From: Streptomyces sp. 8K308
GTDB lineage: Bacteria > Actinomycetota > Actinomycetes > Streptomycetales > Streptomycetaceae
Direction of reading: 5' to 3'
Length of the DNA: 64,000 bases
Assembly (NCBI RefSeq): GCF_004348315.1
Contig: NZ_SMKC01000005.1
Span: forward strand, 1-64,000
Shown here in pieces: positions 24,911 to 33,402 of the stretch. The number at the start of each line of letters is the position of its first letter. The first letter of the stretch is position 1. The position numbers and the translations under genes were made by a program. Under the pieces are notes generated by a model. The model did no database searches. It was given only the letters and a program-made list of their open reading frames with translations, and was not told where the DNA came from.

Positions 24911-25700
24911 TCAGAGAGCGCAGACTGTGACCAGTGCGGCAATTGTCTCTGAGTGTTCTTCGGGCAGGAGGTGTCCCGCCCCGGGCACGGTGTTCACCGT
25001 TGTGGCGAGGTGGCGGGACGTGGGCGCGGTCAGTCGCGAGGGGGGCAGAAAGACATCGTGTTCGCCGGTGGCGACAATGTTCGTCATCCGGCGAGCGCGG
25101 GCGAGCGTCGCGTCGGGGAGAGGTGCGGGCGCCAGGCTGGTGCGGCAGGATCGGGCCAGCGGGGTCATCCAGGTGACGAGTTCGGCTGGCGGTTGTCGGC
25201 CCGGCCCGTGCATCTGCCGGAGCAGCGCGGTGCTGCGGGCCTCGGTGGGACGTGCGAGCAGGGCACCCTGGCCGCCAAGACGCCGCCGGTGACCTTGAGT
25301 CGGGCGAGAGTTGGTCCTGGAGTGAGTTGGTTCAGCACCTCCTAGCCACTGGCCGTACTGGGTGAGCCGTGGTCGCCGGGGACGGTCGGCAACGCTCAGG
25401 CCTGGCTACCGGGCACGTCCACGGCGTAGGTGGGCCAGCGTGCCGCGAGTGCGGTGAGCAGGGGCAGGACGGCGGCCGCGTTGAAGTTGGTGCCCGGAAC
25501 CACCAGCACGCGGGGCACCGCAAGGGGTGAGTCGGCAGTCCTCCGGCGGCGACAACATGCGTTCGACCCGGATGTGGTCAGTTCCAAGGTCCGATGGGGT
25601 ACAGGCCACCTGTTGAGCCGCTCAGCGCACCATCTCTCGACGTTCCGGCGTGCGGTGGGGTCTTGTAGGTGGAGGCCATTCGACCAATGCTCCAGTTGAC
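24911..25700 (-). pseudogene. Alpha/beta hydrolase, broken into pieces
   Basis: The 5' part, near 25700-25396, reads LQDPTARRNVERWCAERLN, RVLVVPGTNFNAAAVLPLL and YAVDVPGSQA before a stop. The 3' part, 25213-24911, reads WMTPLARSCRTSLAPAPLP, NIVATGEHDVFLPPSRL and VPGAGHLLPEEHSE. VLVVPGTNFNA is the oxyanion strand, GEHDVFLPP carries the acid and GAGHLLPEE the His. The nucleophile elbow between them (25395-25214) is not readable in one frame. Several lesions are therefore present. Confidence 0.5.
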
Positions 25701-25735
25701 GAACTCGGATACCGGCCGGCGAGGGGTTTCTCGGG

Positions 25736-26125
25736 TCAGGGGTCCGTGTATGGCGGCGGGAGGTGGGCACGGAATTGTCGTTCGGCGTCTTGGAGTTGCC
25801 TTACGGCCTGACGCAGGCGTTGGTAGCTGGTCTCTTCGTCTCTCTGGGTTGTTCGGTCGGCGGCCAGGATGGAGCCGCGTCGGGTGCGGGCGTTGTCGCA
25901 CGCGGTCAGGCTGGTCGCGACGTCCTCGATCGCTGTGAACAGCCGCGCCAAGACGGCGGTGTGGGGAGTGCCGGTTGTACCGGCGTCGGTGTCCCAGCCG
26001 AAGCCGGGTCCGGGCACTCCCTGGCTTGTCGGGGAGGTGTGCGGTCCGTGCGACGGTGGGCCGTGGTCGGATGCGCCGGCCGGGCCCGAAGGTGGCTCAT
26101 GGGGCTCTTCAGCTGCTTTGGCCAT
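25736..26125 (-). CDS. Hypothetical protein, Pro/Gly-rich N-terminus and helical C-terminus
   Basis: A 129-residue reading from ATG 26125. The first 50 residues are rich in Pro, Gly, His and Ser. Residues about 55-120 look helical with heptad-like spacing (VLARLFTAIEDVATSLTAC, then ETSYQRLRQAVRQLQDAERQ). No catalytic motif or membrane segment is visible, and I do not recognise the family. GGAGAG lies nine bases upstream of the start. It is the next gene after nhaA on the same strand, 179 bp away. It may be a genuine small actinobacterial protein or a fortuitous frame. Confidence 0.45.
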   Translation of the reverse strand: MAKAAEEPHEPPSGPAGASDHGPPSHGPHTSPTSQGVPGPGFGWDTDAGTTGTPHTAVLARLFTAIEDVATSLTACDNARTRRGSILAADRTTQRDEETSYQRLRQAVRQLQDAERQFRAHLPPPYTDP

Positions 26126-26304
26126 GTGGTGCGCTCTCCGATGTGGTGGCGACAAAGTTCGGACAATGTGTCGACCGGTAAGGCCTGGTCGTGTGCGGCC
26201 CGCGAGTGATCGCAGCCGAGACCGGTGGCGGCGCCTGGCCACCAGCGGTTGCTCAGCGGCCACCGGTGACCGAGCCGGGACCGAGGCTGGTCCGCTGTCA
26301 GGTT

Positions 26305-27603
26305 TCACTCGCCTGTGGGGCGATCCCGCTGGTAGATGTCGGGGATGCCGTCGCGGTTCTCGTCGCGCTCCTCCTCCTCGGTAAGACGGCGGTAGACACG
26401 GTTGCGCCAGACGATGAGGACGGCGGCCCCAGCCGCGGCGATCAGCGAGCCGGAGAGTACGGCCGCCTTGACGTCTTCGGCCGCGGCGGGGTCGGTGAAG
26501 GCGAGTTCGCCGATCAGCAGGGCGACGGTGAACCCGATGCCGGCCAGGACCGCGATGGTGAGGACGTCGGCCCAGGACAGGTCGGGATTGAGGCGTGCGC
26601 GGGTGAAACGGGCCGCCAGGTACGTCCCCGCGAAAATCCCGACCGTCTTGCCGACCACCAGCCCGAGGACCACGCCCAGCGGCTCCGGCCGTGTGAACAC
26701 CTCGCCCAGCGCTTGCGGTGACACGCTCACTCCGGCGGCGAACAGCGCGAACAGCGGCACGGCCACGCCCGCGGAAAAGGGACGCACCAGGTGCTCGGTG
26801 CGCTCGCCGACCGACTCCTCGGCGCCCGTCCTGGGCAGGACGGGTAGGAGGAGCCCCATCGCCACACCAGCCACGGTGGCGTGCACACCGCTGTTGTACG
26901 TCAGCGCCCAGACGACCAGCCCCAGCGGCACATACCACCACCAGCCGCGCACCCCACGGCGCTGCAGGACGTAGAACACGACAAGACCGACCAGCGCACC
27001 GCCCAGGGCCCACAGATTCAGGCCGCTGCTGAAGAACACCGCGATGACGATGATCGCGCCCAGGTCGTCGACCACCGCGAGAGTGAGGAGAAACGCCCGC
27101 AACGCCGAGGGCAGGTGGGTGTTGAGCACCGCCAGCACAGCCAGGGCGAAGGCGATGTCGGTGGCCATCGGCACCGCCCAGCCAGACAGCGAGCCGTCCC
27201 CGACCCACACTGTCAGGGCGTACAGGGCCGCGGGCACCAGCATCCCGCACACGGCGGCCGCCACCGGAAGTGCCGCGGCTGCCGGGGTGCGCAGCTCGCC
27301 GACCACCAGCTCACGTTTCAGCTCGATGCCGGCCACCAGGAAGAACAACGCCAGCAGACCGTCGGCCGTCCAATGCGCCACCGACAGGTCCAAGCCCAGT
27401 GCGGACAGTCCAAAGTGCGCGTGTCGCACGGACTCGTAGCTCTCGCTCCACGGGGAGTTCGCCCACGCCAGTGCCACCACGGCGGCGATCAGCAGCAGGA
27501 TGCCGCCGACGGTCTCGGTGCGCAACGTACGCGTGATCGCCGCCCGCTCACGCAACGGCAACAGGCCGAGAAACACTCTTCGAGCAGGCGGGGCAGCACT
27601 CAC
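26305..27603 (-). CDS. nhaA: Na+/H+ antiporter NhaA
   Basis: A 432-residue NhaA antiporter. The core is recognisable by LFFLVAGIELKRELVVGEL, MATDIAFALAVLAVL and LAVVDDLGAIIVIAVFF, which contains the paired Asp residues that bind and exchange Na+ and H+. NSGVHATVAGVAMGLLLP and GIGFTVALLI follow. The protein ends with an acidic tail EEEERDENRDGIPDIYQRDR. GTG 27603 is chosen because GGAGG lies nine bases upstream; the frame stays open to 27672 without a better start. It would exchange external protons for cytoplasmic sodium at the membrane. Confidence 0.93.
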   Translation of the reverse strand: MSAAPPARRVFLGLLPLRERAAITRTLRTETVGGILLLIAAVVALAWANSPWSESYESVRHAHFGLSALGLDLSVAHWTADGLLALFFLVAGIELKRELVVGELRTPAAAALPVAAAVCGMLVPAALYALTVWVGDGSLSGWAVPMATDIAFALAVLAVLNTHLPSALRAFLLTLAVVDDLGAIIVIAVFFSSGLNLWALGGALVGLVVFYVLQRRGVRGWWWYVPLGLVVWALTYNSGVHATVAGVAMGLLLPVLPRTGAEESVGERTEHLVRPFSAGVAVPLFALFAAGVSVSPQALGEVFTRPEPLGVVLGLVVGKTVGIFAGTYLAARFTRARLNPDLSWADVLTIAVLAGIGFTVALLIGELAFTDPAAAEDVKAAVLSGSLIAAAGAAVLIVWRNRVYRRLTEEEERDENRDGIPDIYQRDRPTGE

Positions 27604-28044
27604 GGCGGCGATCCTCCGGGAAAGGTGGGGTCGGGTGATTCCTGACGCCGACCAGACTTCCCGGCACACCATTCGCTCGTACGCGTTCGGCCCACCCTAC
27701 GGCAGCCCCCACCTACCAACCAATACCAGGCAACGTCGTGCCCTGCGTCACATACCGGAATCGTCCGACCAGATGACGGTCGGTGCGGCCGGTGTCGCGG
27801 CGACGCCCCGCCCTGTTTCCGAGTCGGCACCGCAAGGGCCGCACCGGTTGCCGTTGTCGCCGGTACGTAGCCGCGCCGCGCGAGATCGGCGATATGGTGT
27901 TGCTCCGTTTCGCCCGCGGGCGGAATGCCGTGCGAGCGAGACCGGAATTGCGCCGACGCCCGGCCCATCTCCCCGTTACGTTCTTCGCGGTCCTGCGAGA
28001 GGGCCGCTGGCCTCCGGGCCCGGCATGACTGTTCCCCCCCACGA
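27604..28044. other. Stretch without a supported gene
   Basis: The upstream region of nhaA continues into about 400 bp of Arg-rich shadow frames. I see no motif, RNA fold or repeat that I can support. Its right edge meets an IS110-type remnant. Confidence 0.45.
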
Positions 28045-28170
28045 CACAGTCTTCCGGCACCTACTGCCACCGATGCCGGGCCCGCGGAGAAACCACCCCC
28101 CACCGCATCAACGTCCTGTTCGCCATGCTCCGCGACGGCGCCCTCTTCGAACCCACAACCTCTGGCAGAG
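28045..28170 (+). pseudogene. IS110-type transposase, C-terminal remnant
   Basis: The plus frame reads TYCHRCRARGETTPHRINVL then FAMLRDGALFEPTT. This matches the end of IS110-family transposases (KR.EGK.H..A...LARRR..VL.AMLRDG..Y). Only about 40 residues remain, and the helix with the Arg-rich stretch is shortened. It is about 1.5 kb from an intact IS110 transposase, whose own end (ALARRRASVLWALLRDIR) is clearly different. It therefore belongs to another element. Confidence 0.45.
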
Positions 28171-28244
28171 CCGGATCGGCCCGAACGACGGCTATGTCGA
28201 TGGGCCGTTGGGACCGGCGGTCGTGCTGTCCGCCGGGATGGGCT

Positions 28245-28416
28245 GCTGATCACGCCGATCACCGCCCTGGTCACTCTCGCCACGGCCGGCCACGGCACCT
28301 CCTCCCAGACGGTGTTCGTCACGATGGCAGGTGTGTGCGCGATCATCGCCGTGATGGCCATGGCACTTCCGGCCCCACAACAGCCTGCAGCGATTGACCA
28401 ACCCGGGCGGCGGTAG
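28245..28416 (+). pseudogene. Membrane protein C-terminal remnant
   Basis: The plus frame reads GLLITPITALVTLATAGHGT, VFVTMAGVCAIIAVMAMALP and ends at TAG 28414-28416. It has two hydrophobic segments like the last spans of an MFS permease, with no start signal. The family is not certain. It faces another transporter-like tail on the minus strand (28452-28650). Confidence 0.3.
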
Positions 28417-28451
28417 TCATGGGCGGGATGGCGTTGGGGTTGAGACGACTG

Positions 28452-28650
28452 TCATTCCCCTGGTGATTGGGCGGTGGGGTTGGCGGCTTGGTGTGGATCG
28501 TCGCTGGCGGTTGTCGTGCTGTAGGTGAGGCGGGCGGCTTCTTTCAGCCGTAGCAGGGCGATCAGGATGCCGGTGGTGCCGACGGCTGCGACGAGGGCGC
28601 CGGTGGCTATCGAAGTGTCCTCGATGAGCGGCCCGAAGAGCAGGGGTGAG
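28452..28650 (-). pseudogene. MFS-like transporter, C-terminal remnant
   Basis: The minus frame reads SPLLFGPLIEDTSIATGALV, AAVGTTGILIALLRLKEAAR and a polar tail to the TGA at 28452-28454. A final pair of membrane helices followed by a basic/polar tail is typical of MFS proteins. No start codon is available, and only about 65 residues survive. Confidence 0.35.
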
Positions 28651-28882
28651 GTGGGCCGTCGTCAACTGGCAGGAGTGGCCAAGCGTACGCCGCGGCCAAG
28701 GAGCGCGGCGACAGCCTGCTGCTCGCCCCTTAGACCACGCCTGTCATCCCCACGTCCTGCCCGTGATCGTCTTCTCACCCTTCATGGCGGGCGGCACAAC
28801 GAAGGTCCTCCGGCCGGCACATCCGACCGGAGAACCTTCTGTCGAAGAGGCGAGCATCTCGGCAGTCGCCTCCGTCGTGGGG

Positions 28883-29485
28883 TCAGATCGGCTCGTCGGC
28901 CAGGTACGGCGGTGCCGGCTCGTACTGGATGACGCGGCGCACGGCGCGGGCGTGATCGCGGCCGTGGAGCCGCCCCACCAGCCAGAGCGCGCTGTCGATG
29001 CCGGCCGAGACGCCCTGGCTGGTGACCAGGTCGCCGTCCACCACGTAGCGGGCGTCCCGCACGACGGTGAGGTCGCCGGTCGCCTCCAGCGCGTCCTCGT
29101 AGTTCCAGTGGGTGGCCACCCGGCGCCCGCTCAGCACGCCGGCAGCGTGCAGCACGGCGGCGCCGGTGCACACACCGAGGGTCCAGTCGGCGCGTGCCGC
29201 TGTGGCGGCGACCCACTCCAGGACCTTCGGGTTGCGCCGCTGCTCCTCGCGGGCTCCCCGACCGCCCGGGACCAGCAGCACGTCGAGCGGCGGATGGTCG
29301 TCCAGGGTGTGGTCGGGAAGCACCCGCATGCCCTTGCCGCACCGGACGGCGTCGGGCCGTTCGGCGATCAGCACGGCGGTGTCGGCGCCCTGGCGGAGCG
29401 CCGAGGAGACGGTGAACACCTCCCAGGGGCCGATGAAGTCCAGCTCCTCCGCGCCGTGGAAGATGAGCAGTCCGTACGTGGTCAT
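28883..29485 (-). CDS. DJ-1/PfpI family protein
   Basis: A 200-residue DJ-1/PfpI-fold protein. It has IFHGAEELDFIGPWEVF near the N-terminus (the acidic residue that contacts the reactive Cys), LLVPGGRGAREEQ, and the nucleophile elbow LGVCTGAAVLHAAG with the conserved Cys. THWNYEDAL follows. The pattern is closest to the isonitrile-hydratase-like and GlxA sensor domains. The function is not known. Its start is 29485. The related GlxA regulator lies upstream on the same strand, now separated from it by the IS110 element. Confidence 0.87.
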   Translation of the reverse strand: MTTYGLLIFHGAEELDFIGPWEVFTVSSALRQGADTAVLIAERPDAVRCGKGMRVLPDHTLDDHPPLDVLLVPGGRGAREEQRRNPKVLEWVAATAARADWTLGVCTGAAVLHAAGVLSGRRVATHWNYEDALEATGDLTVVRDARYVVDGDLVTSQGVSAGIDSALWLVGRLHGRDHARAVRRVIQYEPAPPYLADEPI

Positions 29486-29644
29486 GAGTGCTCCGTGAGG
29501 TGTCAGGCGACCCGGGAGGGCCGGCTGTGGCTTGTGAGTGCTTGCCTTAGTGGCTGACCAGGAGTGGCCGTCCGGCTCTCCGGGGCGCCCTGGCCGCTGA
29601 TTGAGATGCGCGTTCCGGTCGCTGTTTACGGAGATGACGGCGGG

Positions 29645-30892
29645 GTGTTCCTCGGGCCAACGGCACGCTCCGCGGAACGAGGAGGAGCGAGTGAGCAAGG
29701 GGCAGGCCAGGTCTGGGCCGGCATCGATGCGGGCAAGGGGCATCACTGGGCGGCGGTGGTCGACGAGACCGGCGCGACGCTGTGGTCGAAGCAGATCGAC
29801 AACGACGAGTCGGCGATCCTGACCGCACTCGGCGAGATCCTGGAACTGGCCGACGAGGTGCACTGGGCGGTGGACATCGCCGGCACGTCCTCCGCGCTGC
29901 TGCTGGCCCTGCTCGCGGCCCACGGCCAGCAGGCCGTCCACGTGCCCGGCCGCACGGTCAACCGCATGGCCGGCGCTTACCGGGGCGAGGCCAAGACCAA
30001 TGCCCGCGACGCCTACGTCATCGCCGAGACCGCCCGCCACCGCAACGACTTCTCCGCGATCGACGTGCCCGCCCAGCTCGCCGCAGACCTCGCGCTGCTG
30101 ACAGCCCACCACACGGATCTGGTGGCCGACCGAGTTCGCATGCTCAACCGGCTCCGCGACGTGCTGACCGGTGTCTTCCCTGCCCCGGAGCGGGCCTTCG
30201 ACTACTCGGCCCACAAGGGCGCCCTGGTGCTGCTGACGGGCTACCAGACCCCCGCCGCGATCCGCCGCCGCGGCCGGGCCAGACTGACGGCCTGGCTGGC
30301 AGGCCGCGGCGTGCGAGGTGCTGACCCGGTCGCGTCCACCGCGCTCGAAGCAGCGAGCGCCCTGCACACCGCCCTGCCCGGCGAAGACGTCGCCGCCCAG
30401 ATCGTTGCCGACCTCGCCGAACAGATCCTGGCCCTGGACGACCGGCTCAAGCACGTCGACCGGCAGATCCTCGAGACCTTCCGCACCCATCCGCAGGCCG
30501 AGATCATCGAGTCCCTGCCCGTCATGGGCCCGATACTCGGCGCGGAGTTCGTCGTCGCCGCCGGCGACCTGTCCGCCTACCTGGACGCCGGACACCTGGC
30601 CTCGGCGGCCGGGCTGGTGCCCGTCCCACGTGACTCTGGCCGCAGGACCGGCGACCTCCACCGGCCCAAGCGCTACAGCCGCCGCCTGCGCCGGGTGTTC
30701 TACAGGTCCGCCCAGACCAGCATCGTCCGCGAGGGATCGAACCGAGACTTCTCCCTCAAAAAGCGCGGCGAGGGCCGCGAACACGTCCAAGCCGTCATCG
30801 CCCTGGCCCGCCGACGCGCCAGCGTCCTGTGGGCACTCCTGCGCGACATCCGGGTCTTCACCTCCACCCCACCGGTCGCGCACGCGATTTGA
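29645..30892 (+). mobile_element. IS110-family element: DEDD/Ser recombinase gene
   Basis: A transposase of about 415 residues with the IS110 layout. The RuvC-like domain starts at VWAGIDAGKGHHWAAVV and includes WAVDIAG and KTNARDAYVIAETAR, which supply acidic residues. The C-terminal domain has GHLASAAGLVPVPRDSG, with the conserved Ser of LAS. The end is EHVQAVIALARRRASVLWAL. GTG 29645 gives an in-frame start. The best ribosome site, GGAGGAG, serves GTG 29691 in the neighbouring frame; that frame joins the transposase frame if the ribosome slips -1 on GGGG at 29699-29702, or if one G was lost. IS110 elements encode a guide (bridge) RNA in a non-coding flank, so 29486-29690 is the candidate region here. 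Confidence 0.85.
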
Positions 30893-30897
30893 CTTCG

Positions 30898-31884
30898 TCA
30901 TTGAGACTCCCGGTGAGTTGGAGTGCCGGTGGATCGGAAACGGTCGCGGTAGTCCGAGGGCGCGACGCCCAGGTGGCGGTGGAAGACGCGGCGCAGCGTC
31001 TCGGCGGTGCCGAGGCCGCAGCGGCGCGCGATGGCGTCGACCGTCTCGTCGCCCTCGGCGAGGGCGCGTTGGGCCGTCTCGACGCGCACCCGCTCGACGT
31101 AGGCCGCCGGCGGGACGCCGAGTTCGGCGGTGAAGCGGCGCTGTAGGTGGCGCGGGCTCAGTCCGGCGCGGTCGGCGAGCTCGGCGATGCCGTGCCGGGC
31201 GGCGGGGTCGGCGTGGACGGCCGCCACCGCGGCGCGGATCGGGTCGGTGGACGGCGCCGGCGTCGACATCGCGACGCTGAACTGGGCCTGGCTGCCCGGG
31301 CGGCGCAGGAAGAGCACCAGACGCTGGGCGACGGCGTGCGCCACCTCCCGGCCCAGGTCGTCCTCCACCAGGGCCAGCGCCAGGTCCATGCCGGCGGTCA
31401 CCCCGGCCGACGTCCACACCCGGCCGTCGCGCACGAAGATCGGGTCGCGGTCGACCCTCACCTCCGGGTGCTCCCTGGCGAGCTGGTCGGCGCGCGCCCA
31501 GTGGGTGGTGACCCGGCGACCGTCGATGAGCCCGGCCGCCGCCAACAGGAACGCCCCGCTGCACACCGAGGCCACCCGCCGCGCACCGGCGCCGGCCGCG
31601 GCGATCCAGCCCGTCAGTTCCCGATCGTGGCGGGCCTCGTCGACGCCTCGGCCGCCGGCCACCACGAGAGTGTCGACGTCGGTCGGGTCGAGCTCTGCCA
31701 CCCCGTACTCGGCGTGCACCGGCAGCCCGGCGTACGTGCGCACCGGCCCCGGCCTGGGCGCCAGGACGCGGCAGTCGTACCCGCCGGCGAGGTGGTCCGC
31801 GTGCAGGAACACCTCGTGGGGGCCGACCAGATCCAGCGGCTGGAATCCCTCGAAGACCACGAACACGACGCGACGCCGATCCAT
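30898..31884 (-). CDS. GlxA-type AraC-family transcriptional regulator
   Basis: A 328-residue protein with an N-terminal DJ-1/PfpI-like sensor (about 1-195). It has VFEGFQPLDLVGPHEVF, VVAGGRGVDEARHD, ASVCSGAFLLAAAG and THWARADQLA. A C-terminal AraC DNA-binding domain follows: ELADRAGLSPRHLQRRFTAE and ETLRRVFHRHLGVAPSDYR. Start 31884 has GAGGGTGG upstream; GTG 31893 is an alternative. Its stop lies only 5 bp from the IS110 transposase stop, convergently, so the last few codons may come from the element's end. It probably controlled the DJ-1 gene beyond the insertion. Confidence 0.88.
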   Translation of the reverse strand: MDRRRVVFVVFEGFQPLDLVGPHEVFLHADHLAGGYDCRVLAPRPGPVRTYAGLPVHAEYGVAELDPTDVDTLVVAGGRGVDEARHDRELTGWIAAAGAGARRVASVCSGAFLLAAAGLIDGRRVTTHWARADQLAREHPEVRVDRDPIFVRDGRVWTSAGVTAGMDLALALVEDDLGREVAHAVAQRLVLFLRRPGSQAQFSVAMSTPAPSTDPIRAAVAAVHADPAARHGIAELADRAGLSPRHLQRRFTAELGVPPAAYVERVRVETAQRALAEGDETVDAIARRCGLGTAETLRRVFHRHLGVAPSDYRDRFRSTGTPTHRESQ

Positions 31885-32086
31885 GGCCACCACCCTCGGT
31901 CGCCCCGACCCATGACGTCAACGACGGACACCCCACGGATCGCGCCATCCAGAGCGCCCGCACCGAAGGTGGAACCCGCGGGCGATCCGGGCCGACTACC
32001 GATCCGAATGGCGGCACGCGGAACTTCTCGTGCCGTACGTGTGTTCCGGTCCACACACGCCGCGTCTACTCTCAGGAGAAACGCAC

Positions 32087-32152
32087 GTGAGGGACCGTCA
32101 CCGGGGGCTGGAACACCGCGAAGTCGCTTCAGAGAATGGTGGACTCCGATGA
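32087..32152 (+). CDS. Possible 21-residue leader peptide coupled to the ferric-reductase-like gene
   Basis: GTG 32087 is preceded by AGGAG eight bases upstream. It opens a 21-codon charged frame (VRDRHRGLEHREVASENGG, then Leu-Arg). Its TGA at 32150-32152 overlaps the ATG of the next gene as ATGA. A TACTCT hexamer at 32067-32072 could be its -10. The tight coupling suggests translational control, but the peptide has no known relatives that I recall. The call rests on signals only. Confidence 0.3.
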   Translation: MRDRHRGLEHREVASENGGLR

Positions 32153-33264
32153 CAGACGTCACGAGATCAGCCCTGCCCACCCCGGGAAAGCGAAGAAACG
32201 CACGCCGCTTCGACTGGCGCGGGTTGAGGGCGGACGCCCGCGCCACGGTACCCGACGCCAGCCTGGCACTGCTGATCACCGGCCTCATCTTCTGGTGGCT
32301 GTGGGCCCGAATCGACAACGGCACCTCGCCCAGCCTCCAGATCATGCCGCCCTTCGAGGACGCGTCCGAGTACTGGTGGTACTGGCTGTGCCAGGCCTTC
32401 GGCTGGTCGGGACTGCTGTGGGCCTACATCACCGTCGTCTTCGGCCTGCTCAGATCCGGAACGCGCCCGCCCTGGCGCTGGATGTCGGCGGCCAGGGTCG
32501 AGAAGTGGCACCGCACCACCAGCCTGACCACGATCGGGCTGATCTTCATGCACATGGCCACATTCTTCGCCGCCGAACTCCAGACCAACTTCGACAACCA
32601 ACCGACGGGCGAGCTAGTACGCCAGACCCTGGTCAAAGTATTCGTCCCCGGCGGCTACGACACCGGCACCGGCCGCATCGCCATCCTCCTCGGCCTACTC
32701 GCCTTCTACCTGGCGATCATCCTCGGCCTCGCCTTCTACGTGCGCCAGACCACCGGCTCCCGACTATGGCGCGCCCTGCACCGCTTCATCATCATCGTCT
32801 ACGTGCTCAGCGCCTGGCACACCCTGCTGTACGGCACCAACGTCTGGTTCGAGGGCTCGTTCCGCACCCTGGTATGGGCGCTACAAATGCCCCTCGCCGG
32901 GCTACTACTACTCCGACTGCTGGCACCCGCCCGCCCCAGTGAACGACTGCGACTGCGCGGACCCCGCCGAGAGCCACGCCCGCTGCCACTCACCACCCGC
33001 CTGACCGGCCGCCTCGCCGTCCTAGCCACGATCGCCGGCCTAGCCGCCATCATCATCACCGGAACCGACGGCGGCCGACCCGACCACGGCCACTCCACGG
33101 ACCCCTGGCCCGAACAATGGGTCATCTGGACCGGACTCCTGACCCTCACCCTCGCTCTGGTGACCACCATCCACCGCCTACGCCCCACACGACACACACC
33201 CGCCCACGGCCAAACCCCCGAGAACAACGACCAGACCCCCAACCAACCCCAGCCCACCAGCTGA
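32149..33264 (+). CDS. Ferric-reductase-like transmembrane heme protein
   Basis: A 371-residue membrane protein with about eight spans. Two His pairs on facing helices, KWHRTTSLTTIGLIFMHMA and LHRFIIIVYVLSAWHTLLYG, have the 13-15-residue spacing of the b-type heme ligands in the ferric reductase/NADPH oxidase/MsrQ superfamily. The C-terminal FAD/NADPH module of full ferric reductases is absent; instead a Pro/Thr/His-rich tail follows a last membrane span. It may pass electrons through the membrane with a separate reductase. ATG 32149 has GGTGGA upstream and overlaps the stop of a short leader frame. Confidence 0.75.
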   Translation: MTDVTRSALPTPGKRRNARRFDWRGLRADARATVPDASLALLITGLIFWWLWARIDNGTSPSLQIMPPFEDASEYWWYWLCQAFGWSGLLWAYITVVFGLLRSGTRPPWRWMSAARVEKWHRTTSLTTIGLIFMHMATFFAAELQTNFDNQPTGELVRQTLVKVFVPGGYDTGTGRIAILLGLLAFYLAIILGLAFYVRQTTGSRLWRALHRFIIIVYVLSAWHTLLYGTNVWFEGSFRTLVWALQMPLAGLLLLRLLAPARPSERLRLRGPRREPRPLPLTTRLTGRLAVLATIAGLAAIIITGTDGGRPDHGHSTDPWPEQWVIWTGLLTLTLALVTTIHRLRPTRHTPAHGQTPENNDQTPNQPQPTS

Positions 33265-33286
33265 CAACAACCACCACCCTGGCCCC

Positions 33287-33321
33287 GTGCGAGGCGACGC
33301 GGGCGACGTGTCGCCTCGCAC
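33287..33321. terminator. Bidirectional terminator hairpin
   Basis: GTGCGAGGCGAC and GTCGCCTCGCAC form a perfect 12-bp stem (33287-33298 with 33310-33321) around an 11-nt loop. It lies between two converging genes whose stops are at 33264 and 33403, so it can serve both strands. Confidence 0.75.
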
Positions 33322-33402
33322 CGGACCGCCGAACGGGTCCCGACCGGGAACGGGACCCACCGTCGGCCACCGGCCTGGCGCCGCGTGCGGGTTAGAGGAC
33401 GG

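Noticed and set aside
28417-28665. Minus-strand 82-codon His/Arg/Pro-rich frame
   Set aside because: The neighbouring frame is the transporter-like tail 28452-28650; this one is its shadow.
29486-30897. Terminal inverted repeats for the IS110 element
   Set aside because: None found, as expected for the IS110 group; exact element ends were therefore not called.
28883-32056. Minus-strand open frame of 1057 codons
   Set aside because: It joins the DJ-1 gene (true start 29485) to the antisense of the IS110 gene and to frames over the GlxA gene; no motif crosses these joints.
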